DNA of 64,000 bases from Deltaproteobacteria bacterium (GTDB lineage: Bacteria; JAGRBM01; JAHCIT01): positions 62,001-126,000 of the forward strand of contig JAHCIT010000002.1 in NCBI GenBank assembly GCA_026129095.1. The letters are read 5' to 3'. The position numbers and the translations under genes were made by a program. Below, piece after piece: positions 19,801 to 27,649 of the stretch; the first letter of the stretch is position 1; each line of letters starts with the position of its first letter. The notes beneath the pieces are model-generated. The model searched no databases. It was not told the origin of the DNA and saw only the letters and a list, made by a program, of their open reading frames with translations.

Positions 19801-22800
19801 CCATCCGGATGCGGAACGAATCCTGAAAGTCGAGCAGTTCGCCGAGCAGCGGGAAGACGCGGGATATCTCGCCGGGGGTAATACGGTAGCCGCCGGTAAC
19901 TTCCCTGGTTGCCAGCAGTTCGGACAGGAACCGGGACACCCGGGAGGGATCGCCCTCGACCACCGGGCCGCCAGCACCGAAGTTGGCGCGGCTGTATGTC
20001 TGCTGAAGATCAGGGGTGTTCAGCGTCGTCAGCAGGTCATCGCCTGCCCCGTAATCCAGAAGAATCCGGACAACATCCAGTATCCCGGCAACAATCGATT
20101 CAGACGGCCGGTTCGGGTCCGGTCCCCGCAAAAGGTCCGAGACAAAGAGCGCGAATTTCGTCCGGGCGGGATTGAGTGCGAAGACGAGCGGATTGGATTG
20201 CGGCGTATCGTTGGGCCGTCCGAGCAGTTCCGCCAGATGCAGGTTCTGGTTGTACAGGACTCCGGAAACCGCGAGCTGATCCAGAAGCATTGTGTTCAGT
20301 TCAGTCGGATCGGACAAAAGCAGGGATAGCACCGGATTCTGGTTGATCAGGCCCAGCGCGCCCTGGGTTATCCGGCCTTCTGGCGTCTGGACAATGGTGA
20401 AATCCACTGCAAGCTGCGAATGGAGCCCCACCCGGTCATGGGCCGAGGCTGACAGGCGGTATGTGACCGGCTCGCCGGCATCGCACTGTCCGGAACCGTC
20501 GCCGGCGTTATCGTTGCAGGCGAAATCGCATCGGACCGGGATTGCCGGCTGGATGGCACCACTGCCGTCGAGGTATGCCGCCTGGATCAGGCCGATGTTG
20601 GTCGTGGAGCGGACACGGAACTGATCCAGCCCCGGCAACGACGCATTGCAGAGATAGGCCGCACCCGGAGCGTCGTCTGCGTCGTCCAGATTGGCCGATC
20701 GGTCGGCCCCAGCCACAACCGTATCGAAGGGGGCGGTGTCGTTACCGTAATAAACGACAAACTGCTCTCGTGCGGGCTCGTCCGGCGGAACCGGCCCACC
20801 CTCTCCGCTTTCATCAAGCCGCTGGAATGCAACGGTCGTCGCGGGAACCGTCGGCAGGCCGCCCACCAGTCCGCCAAAGAACATGGACTGGTCGGTAAAC
20901 AGGACTGCTGGTGAGGCATGGAAGGTTTCGAATCCGGAAAGCACCCCATTCACCACGATTGCCGGCGGGCGGGTATCGCGGAGAACGGAGTAGGCCCGCT
21001 GGGTGTTGACACCATCATCGTCAACAACGGTGAAATGGTATGTATTGAGCCCTTCCTGGGGTACCGGCAGCGGCTCCGACTGCCAGCGATATCCGAGAAT
21101 CGCCGTCATCCCCGCCGCGTCAGCCGGAAGCACCCTGTCGAGCGCGACGTTCGTGCCGGTACAGATGGCTGGATCGGCAAGATCCGGCGGCACAGGCGGC
21201 GGGACCGGGAAGGTGTCGCAGGATACCACCCGGAACAGCCCGACGTTGGCCGCCTGGCTGGGACTCAGGCTGGATAGCGTAACAGCATCGCCCACCCGGA
21301 GATCCGTTTCGGGAACAGGCAGCGGATCAAGATGAATGATATTGCTGCCATTTCCGCCGGAGGGGCTCACCAGGAACGCATCTCCACTGCCCACCTGCAC
21401 ACCCAGGATACGCACCTGCGAGATATCACCGTTGATGGAGATCGCCGGCGGCAGCGCCTTGCGGGTGATCGCCCTGCCCTCGAAGGTCACGGTCGCCGCC
21501 CCCACCAGCCGCCGCTCAAGGGCCAGGTCCGCCGCAGTGATCACGGCGCCGGAAGGAATCGCGCCGAAGTTACTGGTCTGGCCTGCGTTATTGTATTCGC
21601 CCGCATCACCGAAACGGGGGCCGCGGGCTCCGGCCGCCGCATATGCGTTGCCGCGCAGGTTCACCGGCGAGTTCGGATTGTTCGAGAACTCATCGTCCCC
21701 GCACCGGATATCACGCGGGCCGTACGGCACCACGGCCGGTACCGGAGCGCCGCTGGCGTCCAGCGGACGGTTGTCCACGAAGCAGTCAATGGTGAAATAG
21801 GGCGGAAGCGGCTGCGGCGTCTGCACGAACAGGGTCACCTGCGCGGGATTTCCCGCCAGGTCAACAGCCCGGATGACGAGCCGGCTCTCGCCCGGCGGCA
21901 GGTTGAAACTCATGGAGAAAGCGCCTGTGCCCGGCAGTCCCAGCCCGGTGGGGCCCATGAAAATATCCACCGGAACCCCGTCAATGGTGACATCCATATC
22001 GCGGATGCCGACGCCCAGGGGACCATCATCGGCAAAGCCCCGCAACTCGAATCCCTGCTGGTTCAGCGACAGGTGGCCGATGCCATTCACGTCCAGCGCC
22101 ACCGGAATTCCGCCTCCCGGCAGGTTGCAGGGGTTCTGCGAGTTGAGAGGTGCGCCGCTCGTCGGCACGCACAGTCCGTATATCGCCGGCGGCCTGGGGT
22201 CATAGTGAATCAGGGATCGCTGGTTTTCAGGCAGGTTCTGGAGATGAAGCCGTGATTCGGCCCGGACATACAGGGTATTCAGGCCTTCGGTCAGTTCGAT
22301 CGCATTCAGAACGAACGATCCGTCGGGGAACTGGAACGCCTGCTTGCCGCCTACCGTGATACCGGTGGTGTTCACATCGCCGGAAAACACGTCGGCAACC
22401 ACGAAGGCGGCCGGGTCCGAAACAAAGCCGGACATTGACGTTGAGGGATAGGTGGTGACCAGCTTGCGCGCTGGTCCGGGAAACGAATTGGCCAGCACCG
22501 CAAACGAGACATTACTCTGCGGCTGGATGGCGCTTCCGTCGGAGGTTCGTATCTGAAGCACTCCCGGCGAACCGATGGACGCCTCGGCAGTCACCACGAA
22601 CATCTTGCCGTCGTTGGCGCCGGGCGCGCCCTGGTACTCGCCGGTCACGATCAGGTCGTTGGCACTGACGCGAACATCCTCGAAACCGCCGAACCCGGCC
22701 GGCTCCACGTCCACGGCGAAACGCAGGGACGCTGAAGCGAGCGTGCCGGTCGAGGCCCCTGCCCAGTTCGGAACGATGATACCGTCGCTCCCGTCGAACC

Positions 22801-25800
22801 AGACCGGATTGCGGAGACGGACAAACGGCCTCGTGGTCACCAGCGGAATACCAACACCATCCACATCGAATGCGCCGGCCAGGTTGTTCCGGAATGCAAG
22901 ATACGAGATATCGATGATTTTCAGCGGGTCGACGGCACCCAGGAAATGGTAGACACTGAACTGGTTCCAGTTCCGGTCGAGCAGCGCCGGAACCGTTCCG
23001 TGAACAACGTAACTGTTGTCGCCCGGCGTAGGGAGCAGAAGATTGCGTTCGACGAGGGCGACCCGCGCTCCCGGCGGCGGTACCGATGCGACCGTGATGG
23101 TGCTGGCTCCGTTGAAACCTGTCAGCACAACCGCCGTCCCGGCCCCGATGCCGTCGAAAACATACAGGAACGAGGGATTGGCCGGCCTCGTTGCTGTCGT
23201 ATGAACGAGTGAAGCGTAAGTCGGCTCCAGGAACGTGACATCCATAGTTCCGGGGACAATACCGGGACGGAAATTTCCGGCCGCACCGACCGTGCCGATC
23301 GCAATGATCCGGCCTGCATGATCCACATCGTCGCCAATGGTGCCGGAGACAAACAGCCCGGTCCCGAGCACTCCATCACGAATCACACCATCGTCGAGAT
23401 CAATATCCACGAGCGACTGGGTGGATGGCAGGCGGGTCACGGTGACGTTGGCCAGTACGGCCCGCCCGTTCTGGTCAAGGGCGACGGCCTGGATGACATT
23501 TTCGCCGATATCGACCGGCAGCTCACGCAGAACGAACCGGCCCGTCTTGTCGACCTGGACGGCCCGGCCATTCACCACGACTTTCAGGGTTTCCGTATTG
23601 CGGAGCAAACGCCCCGTGACATCCACCACTGCTCCGGCAGTCACGTAGCCATCTGGCGGCGAGACGATTTCGATTCCTGTCCGGCTGGGGGAGAGCACCC
23701 GGAAGTTCCGGCGCAGCCCCGATTCGGTACGGCGTGGGTCCAGGAACAGCGGCACCGGCTGGGCGGTCGGGACCATCACGCCGCTACCCGCGGAACCGGC
23801 AGGAAGGGCGGACCGGAACAGCCGCGAAGCCTGAGTATGCGCCCGCACAGCCGCGACGAGCTCCGCCGCGGTCGTCACCACTTCCCCTGTCGCATCGGTT
23901 GCCAGGCTCACGGTAAGCTGGTTCACCAGCTGATTGACACCGAGCGGCGATGACGGCACGGCAGGAGCCATCAGGAACACAGACAGCGGCAGGCCCGACA
24001 CGCCTTCAGCGACGGACGAGAAGTCCACCGCGGCATTGGCAGACCGAAGCACCAGCGTATCGCCATTGGCAGGGGCGGCCGGAAGCGGAGGATGAACCGT
24101 GAGAATCTGGGCCGCGCCGTCATAGTCCACCACGACGCGTGTCTGCCCGCTATTCGCTCCCGTACTGAATGTGACCCGTGCATCCACGTAGAAGTCATCA
24201 ATCGCCGAAACCGGTCCCGTCACCGAGAACGCCGCCGCGGTTGGCGCGACTGTGCTGTTCACCGACAGTCCACCAATTTCGATCACATCACCAACCCGTG
24301 CCGAGGCGAACCGTTCCGTGCCGGTGCCTGAACTGCCGTGACCGCCGGTGACATTCACGTTGACCGGCTCAGCGCCCGGCTGGGACAGGCGGGCAACGGC
24401 GAGAGCGCCCTGGGTTGCACGCGAATGGCATCCCGCCGACCCGGGACAAATGAATGCATTGGCTCCGTCCACGAGCGGCTGCGGCCCAATGGCCAGCACC
24501 GCGCCAAGGCCGCTGTTCGACGAGCCCACGCCGGCATGGGTATCCGGAGCCGTGAGCGTTGCCACAACCAGCGCGGATGCCGCAGCCGACCTGTTCACTG
24601 CCCGTACGATATCGCGGGCCGTCGAGGTAATGACGCTGGCACCGTTGGTTACCGGTGCCACCGAGATATCCGAGCCCGTGACCGTGACCTGAATGGACGG
24701 ATTCGACGGGCCAGGGTTTGTGATCGCAAAGGTGATGGGCGACGCGGGTAATCCCGGCTGGCGGGCGACAAGCGTCAGCTTGTTCCCTGCACCAGGGCCA
24801 CCACCCGGATCCACATCCAGCCGGACCGGAAGCGCTGGAGCAAGCTGGCTGATCTCGCCCGCTGCATTGGTCACCAGATCGCTGACGACGAAACCCAGGT
24901 TCCGGTCGATCCGGAGCTCAAAGGCCGGAAAGTCGATCACTGCCGTTCCCTTCGGCGGCCGGACGCCATCCATCAGGAACGAATTGGAGACGTAGTCGAT
25001 ATCCCGTATCTGGCCCGTGACCGGAGCATCGAACAGGAACGAGGCGACCGTTACCTGATCCCCCCGGCGGACCGGATATCCGTCACGGGGGTTTGACAGG
25101 TCCACTCCATACACCGTGATACGGCCGGATGTGTCGATGACCAGCCTCGAAGCGGCGTCGGTCACGGAAAGCGGACATCTTCCGGCCGCCGCAGCAGCGC
25201 AGATGACACCTTCGGTTATGAATCCGAGCGGTGCGGCCAGCCGCACAGCAGTCTGGCCGGCCGAGCAGATCGTCGAGGGACTTGCTTCCACGGCCATCAC
25301 GCGGCGGCGCTCGGCCAGAACATCATCACCCACGCAGTAAGGATCGGCCGGGGCGGGATGGACCGGAAGCAGCGAGGCTCGAACCAGCACCGAAGCCTGT
25401 GCATGGAAGCTGATCGCCTGAACCACGTCCCGGACCGTGGACACGATACTCCCCGCCGCGTTCGAGCCGAGCGTCACCGAAACGAGCGTTCCGAACACGG
25501 AAACCGTCAGCGGGATATTCGCGCCCGGGGGGTCCAGGATTTCCAGCGACAGTGTGTTTCCGACTGCGCCCGGCTGCATGGCGGTCACGAGAAGTCCGTT
25601 ATCGGGACCGGGAAGATCCACCTCCAGCCGGGCGGACCGGCCCGGTGCTCCGCCGCTGAGGCTGGCCGCCGTGAGAGCAGCAGCCAGCCCGTCGCCGGTG
25701 TTCCGGCCGGTGTTGCAGGACGGATCGCCAAGGATGGTGATCAGGTTCTCGCGGAGCGTCTCCGTGGCGCGGAGTTCAGGGTACACTCCTTCCCGGGTAC

Positions 25801-27373
25801 CGGGGAGGCAAATCGTGTCGGCAAATTCGGGATACGGCGCCAGAAACCGGGATGCGCCCGCCGGAGCTGATACGGGCCGGCCATCCGGAGACACTTCATA
25901 AAGGCGGGCTTCAAAACCCGGGAGCGGCGGCGCCGGAAGATTCAGGTTTCGCGGCACGTTGACCGGCGTAAACGGCTGGCTCTCCCCGCTGATGAGCCGC
26001 ACCGGCACCGGCGGAGACAGTCGCCCCAGGCTCAGTTCCGGGAGCACGAATTCGGACACCTTGAACGTGTGACCTTCCCCCGGCGTCAGGACGGCCAGAG
26101 AAACATCCGCGTGGAATGAATCGGGGAGTTTCAGCCGGACCATCGGCTGCGTCACATTGCCCGCCGGATCCTGGATTCGGATCGAAACCGAGTTGGTGCC
26201 GGAGCTATACGGGACAGGCCGGCCAAATCTGTCGTTGAACGGCGGGATGGAGAAGCTGCCGTCAGTGTCGACGAAGAAGCTCTGATCCGGAAGCCCCGTA
26301 TCCACGTAGGTAGCCCGCACCACCGAGCCGGGCGTGGTAAAGCCCTTGATCTCTTCCAGGGGATTACCGACCGGAGCGTCGAAAGCCCCATCGAAAAAGT
26401 TCCGTGTGGCTGCCGGCGAAACCAGCCCGAATACCGGCTTCTTCGTGAGCACCTCGAAGTTCAGGATCGAGCGCGTCACGTTGCCGGCCCGGTCGGTGAA
26501 CAGGATATCCAGCGAATGCACACCCTCGGTAAAGGAAAAGTTGGGCATGCTGAACAGCTGGCCGCGGTTCAGGAACCGGACGTTGGCTCCGGTTTCCGGA
26601 TCGATGTAGGCGATCGTGTTGAACGGCTCGTCCGACGTTCCGAACACGTTCACGATCGGAGTGTTCAGGATCTTGTCATGAACCGTGCTGAAGTAGGTGA
26701 TGACCGGAGACCGGGTGTCGAAGACAAACTCCACCTCGGCGGCAGTCGTAAATCCCTCGCTGTTTGAGGCCTCCAGCGTGACCGTGTTCGTCCCCTCGTT
26801 GAACGGGACATCGGGGAAACTGAACCGGCCGATCTCGTCAGCCACAGCCGTCCGGATCACCGAACTGTTGCTCACGCGCAACGTCACCTCCAGGCCTGGC
26901 TCCGTGAAACCCTCGACCGGAAGCTTCCCGTCGTCCGGAGCCGAACCGGACCGGTCGTTGACGCGGTTGCTGGTTTCCAGGGAGAACGCGACGCCCTGAC
27001 GATCAACCGGTATTCCGGTCAGGCGGTAGAAGCCGCTGTCCTCGCGGGAACGCACGCTCCGCTCCCCTCCGGCGAAAGCGATCCGGACGTCCACATCCCC
27101 CAGTGTGTTGCCGCTCATGTTGACGAGTGTCGAAGCGCGGACCTGCACCGCGCGGTCTTCGGGAAAATCAAACCGGAACGGGCTGGTGAGCGTGAGGGGC
27201 ACAACGGTCGTCGGAGCCAGAGAGGCGGACCCGATCTCGGTCGCCGTGCAGGAGAGCATGGCCGTCGCGAGGCACAACACCGCCGTCCGCAGGAAAATGC
27301 GGAAGCCACCGGTTCCGCCTGTGCGGACCGGACAGACGCGCCCCCGGCGAGCGTGTGTCTTAATGCGAATCAC
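13850..27373 (-). CDS. Giant tandem lipoprotein 2
   Basis: The frame encodes about 4,507 residues from the GTG at 27373; another in-frame GTG at 27421 would add 16 residues, and neither has a good Shine-Dalgarno, so the start is uncertain. A basic N-region leads into a hydrophobic segment ending AMLSC, a plausible lipobox (Cys about residue 42). The first ~2,160 residues differ strongly from the paralogues: Ig-like/carboxypeptidase-regulatory-like beta domains near the N-terminus, then repeated modules of the type GN-x-L/I followed by V-R-x-x-V-x-A-I/V. The last ~2,350 residues align with giant proteins 1 and 3: LDQLAVSGVLYNQN, RQNTRLNLLLRS, IRQLREPFNGCLAG, GFTAADGVVTMGN, plus Asp-rich loops near residues 3,015, 3,330 and 4,320. 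Many Cys residues suit an exported, disulfide-containing protein. It is the most divergent of the three. No enzymatic motif was recognised; a structural or adhesive surface role is inference. Confidence 0.92.
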   Translation of the reverse strand: MIRIKTHARRGRVCPVRTGGTGGFRIFLRTAVLCLATAMLSCTATEIGSASLAPTTVVPLTLTSPFRFDFPEDRAVQVRASTLVNMSGNTLGDVDVRIAFAGGERSVRSREDSGFYRLTGIPVDRQGVAFSLETSNRVNDRSGSAPDDGKLPVEGFTEPGLEVTLRVSNSSVIRTAVADEIGRFSFPDVPFNEGTNTVTLEASNSEGFTTAAEVEFVFDTRSPVITYFSTVHDKILNTPIVNVFGTSDEPFNTIAYIDPETGANVRFLNRGQLFSMPNFSFTEGVHSLDILFTDRAGNVTRSILNFEVLTKKPVFGLVSPAATRNFFDGAFDAPVGNPLEEIKGFTTPGSVVRATYVDTGLPDQSFFVDTDGSFSIPPFNDRFGRPVPYSSGTNSVSIRIQDPAGNVTQPMVRLKLPDSFHADVSLAVLTPGEGHTFKVSEFVLPELSLGRLSPPVPVRLISGESQPFTPVNVPRNLNLPAPPLPGFEARLYEVSPDGRPVSAPAGASRFLAPYPEFADTICLPGTREGVYPELRATETLRENLITILGDPSCNTGRNTGDGLAAALTAASLSGGAPGRSARLEVDLPGPDNGLLVTAMQPGAVGNTLSLEILDPPGANIPLTVSVFGTLVSVTLGSNAAGSIVSTVRDVVQAISFHAQASVLVRASLLPVHPAPADPYCVGDDVLAERRRVMAVEASPSTICSAGQTAVRLAAPLGFITEGVICAAAAAGRCPLSVTDAASRLVIDTSGRITVYGVDLSNPRDGYPVRRGDQVTVASFLFDAPVTGQIRDIDYVSNSFLMDGVRPPKGTAVIDFPAFELRIDRNLGFVVSDLVTNAAGEISQLAPALPVRLDVDPGGGPGAGNKLTLVARQPGLPASPITFAITNPGPSNPSIQVTVTGSDISVAPVTNGASVITSTARDIVRAVNRSAAASALVVATLTAPDTHAGVGSSNSGLGAVLAIGPQPLVDGANAFICPGSAGCHSRATQGALAVARLSQPGAEPVNVNVTGGHGSSGTGTERFASARVGDVIEIGGLSVNSTVAPTAAAFSVTGPVSAIDDFYVDARVTFSTGANSGQTRVVVDYDGAAQILTVHPPLPAAPANGDTLVLRSANAAVDFSSVAEGVSGLPLSVFLMAPAVPSSPLGVNQLVNQLTVSLATDATGEVVTTAAELVAAVRAHTQASRLFRSALPAGSAGSGVMVPTAQPVPLFLDPRRTESGLRRNFRVLSPSRTGIEIVSPPDGYVTAGAVVDVTGRLLRNTETLKVVVNGRAVQVDKTGRFVLRELPVDIGENVIQAVALDQNGRAVLANVTVTRLPSTQSLVDIDLDDGVIRDGVLGTGLFVSGTIGDDVDHAGRIIAIGTVGAAGNFRPGIVPGTMDVTFLEPTYASLVHTTATRPANPSFLYVFDGIGAGTAVVLTGFNGASTITVASVPPPGARVALVERNLLLPTPGDNSYVVHGTVPALLDRNWNQFSVYHFLGAVDPLKIIDISYLAFRNNLAGAFDVDGVGIPLVTTRPFVRLRNPVWFDGSDGIIVPNWAGASTGTLASASLRFAVDVEPAGFGGFEDVRVSANDLIVTGEYQGAPGANDGKMFVVTAEASIGSPGVLQIRTSDGSAIQPQSNVSFAVLANSFPGPARKLVTTYPSTSMSGFVSDPAAFVVADVFSGDVNTTGITVGGKQAFQFPDGSFVLNAIELTEGLNTLYVRAESRLHLQNLPENQRSLIHYDPRPPAIYGLCVPTSGAPLNSQNPCNLPGGGIPVALDVNGIGHLSLNQQGFELRGFADDGPLGVGIRDMDVTIDGVPVDIFMGPTGLGLPGTGAFSMSFNLPPGESRLVIRAVDLAGNPAQVTLFVQTPQPLPPYFTIDCFVDNRPLDASGAPVPAVVPYGPRDIRCGDDEFSNNPNSPVNLRGNAYAAAGARGPRFGDAGEYNNAGQTSNFGAIPSGAVITAADLALERRLVGAATVTFEGRAITRKALPPAISINGDISQVRILGVQVGSGDAFLVSPSGGNGSNIIHLDPLPVPETDLRVGDAVTLSSLSPSQAANVGLFRVVSCDTFPVPPPVPPDLADPAICTGTNVALDRVLPADAAGMTAILGYRWQSEPLPVPQEGLNTYHFTVVDDDGVNTQRAYSVLRDTRPPAIVVNGVLSGFETFHASPAVLFTDQSMFFGGLVGGLPTVPATTVAFQRLDESGEGGPVPPDEPAREQFVVYYGNDTAPFDTVVAGADRSANLDDADDAPGAAYLCNASLPGLDQFRVRSTTNIGLIQAAYLDGSGAIQPAIPVRCDFACNDNAGDGSGQCDAGEPVTYRLSASAHDRVGLHSQLAVDFTIVQTPEGRITQGALGLINQNPVLSLLLSDPTELNTMLLDQLAVSGVLYNQNLHLAELLGRPNDTPQSNPLVFALNPARTKFALFVSDLLRGPDPNRPSESIVAGILDVVRILLDYGAGDDLLTTLNTPDLQQTYSRANFGAGGPVVEGDPSRVSRFLSELLATREVTGGYRITPGEISRVFPLLGELLDFQDSFRIRMDTVNPLDPRRTDNRISGTDLVISAADHCTLTTSVPDGFQPSPIVGSESNVQPGDRVTVLSGACTGTSRAVLEVIDSQTLETSCAPYPPVPPGIIDPDTFIWPDGNAPFNVDCAAASACGGAGCAFAITPPPARAFVPVLELADLLSYANKDGRDALGASSISDGVLTGGENDLLQAVLHLAEEQFLVAAGDLSVICDEGITCPNDPENPAHREAFADSASFQALNDLLYQLSDDENQDNGVEFVPQALELARFMLGDYDREAINPMVPEGTTRAQALLFLARDLLDNAPSTGGMLAEPVLTRSPNPWAAGDGPLVSGSRRQNTRLNLLLRSGWFLSQPMNFAATYDYTPRDGTPEAVLFSAVPALIPVLWQIADDPDDNARGIGFAPGTFPERSPGEKLMGPLSLILRDDRLEDLLLALADLLDPGTGVSDLTAFADNGGRDLGRAAACAGNDCVYTYPFTVPEQANPYVSTPPLIRVLTQVSAMRLDANRNERIDAGDQTAMDAAAGALNALFRHIGVRLELNDPLLDNNLDPVHGVVHTNACNESYFNGDAPIELILTRLAPMLGPVTIDPREKSIHDHVTTSDPVPGNINRSQVRIILDALFDDPDVDEPSLPDDIDDYPANPLQLLSYPADPFPDPVEGNRGANGGDGLAVSRRTLDQLPEALNVMARFGFDENDRLMSIFAYCTDVDAGCPKNKGYPFPFAQERLLSNLRRLNDIAFQFDGPFQVGSGVTGILRFEQSLLREALKTIARMSKREAIDYIVLLVSRISDDIEPINGSTTALTPEDIAKGAAAARVFADPDNDGDPLPDGLLGDLIPLAQALSATGATDQLVDILRAVRGCGIVEPEESILHQLKDIRGGELLYAQEDLILSLLDPQSGAESGLCPAEAAGLDGRGNRGGALDSNPLVLEDSDESAPGIQPRSPVNAGVAAAGDRLRLTGTGRAFAGNWASTFASTVAGAPLAGQFDGTGLSGDLTGSLVTFTTGVLAGQTSVISGFSAPTINVSPVFGAAPAPGDGFLITGPNADLRDLGVGPGASLCVVIRHADEPGGYLESCAGIVGRPLPRSGEVEFNDLVGLTAFMAARCDQTNLPTDECSFRIRQLREPFNGCLAGDRVGPSPALGFGAGLGMTLGAFSPIALEVRGTVESSGGPGSFAGDRNFSALNDGAYTGGTMRFGNEVQPITGYAAATRTFTTAPFAVPPGAGDTVVVNRPVLFPNTWRDGLLDLMLRSMADLGAGLNQVDLAAGACAGLNTPGFTVADEQNCYSAMDRIEQLLYLSITQDESGQPAFATKLLLGGEAFDFVGETPVQALLNDENARQAIGNLLQIQGLSTLSANDPVPGLVQDGRDSYPCNQGPDCDFSQTDWTRPFEGNAVNDGTDFALLAAEGLLRVLGTRNGQDGIPRANNNPASSLFRFTDDPAVLFELTALLIDGGFPQRLLPGIQIAAETFDSVPQFDSTLVNRVRDLESLVVDNNNPRFNSDVLAAVSRRVSASVNGDETGSIWPPASYPDGTETTATVPTGQSAVTYGATDAPDVSEGAVQVLARTAKLALDEWHAGVGKRRSRVVSTERIAAHLLGVGPTPRDNTLARALTLVRYITEDHDIATAGHDRNLDIIAPVLAVNREAYQPGNNRSPNDTGADLVALWLEDPTDCDRADQADPAGASLGTQRGVFQAGRVGCVAGSYDAIFDDDDQPTVTSQSERMLDYALHQQLFERLRPLIAGPADTNLELGLPFLARVVADSSRPIVDRDGFEFIEYTKGVAIIDALFSDIKYLIPDAAEDRLDPILSDDINRNGQVSDTGLQGTGRSALTPARYSVFDDFGLVGNLQESEQNYAIVAGKLVNLNDNIVYDCSPPPGAAGSDPLVHCTNVTGAPLAAGGGYPDRRFRIGFTAADGVVTMGNIQGLNAATLDGFADLIASGHLGRSVNNQLPRTYSVRRFSAENREIDQYTQRVLSAGGPVSGDLLLLLEGLGELLLNTNF

Positions 27374-27585
27374 GTCGCTGTTTCGTTCGTTCCAGGCCCG
27401 CACGGCCGTCCGGAAAACCACTTCAGCCCGGCAAACAGGGCGGGAAACGGACCGTTGAATCCGTCACCACGCCACACGCTCGCCCGGCTACAAGCAGCCG
27501 CACGGTCTTGCGGGTCTTGCAGGCTAGAATACCCTGAAACTCCGGGGGTTTGGGCAACCGGAAGGACACACTTAACCAAGTTTTA

Positions 27586-27618
27586 CGGGCCGCCAGCCGC
27601 TATCCGGCTGACGGCCCG
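27586..27618 (-). terminator. GC-rich hairpin downstream of giant gene 3
   Basis: A 14-bp stem with one mismatch (arms 27586-27599 and 27605-27618, a 5-base loop) lies about 30 bases beyond the stop of giant gene 3. The position and strength suit a transcription terminator separating giant genes 3 and 2. No U-tract follows on the minus strand (it continues TAAAACTT), so termination may be Rho-dependent or the hairpin may protect the mRNA 3' end. Confidence 0.5.
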
Positions 27619-27649
27619 CAAATGGCCATTACAGTGATGACGCGATGCG

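Noticed and set aside
27514-27532. Short direct repeat GGTCTTGC between giant genes 2 and 3
   Set aside because: Two near-adjacent copies only; too short to call a repeat element or attachment site.
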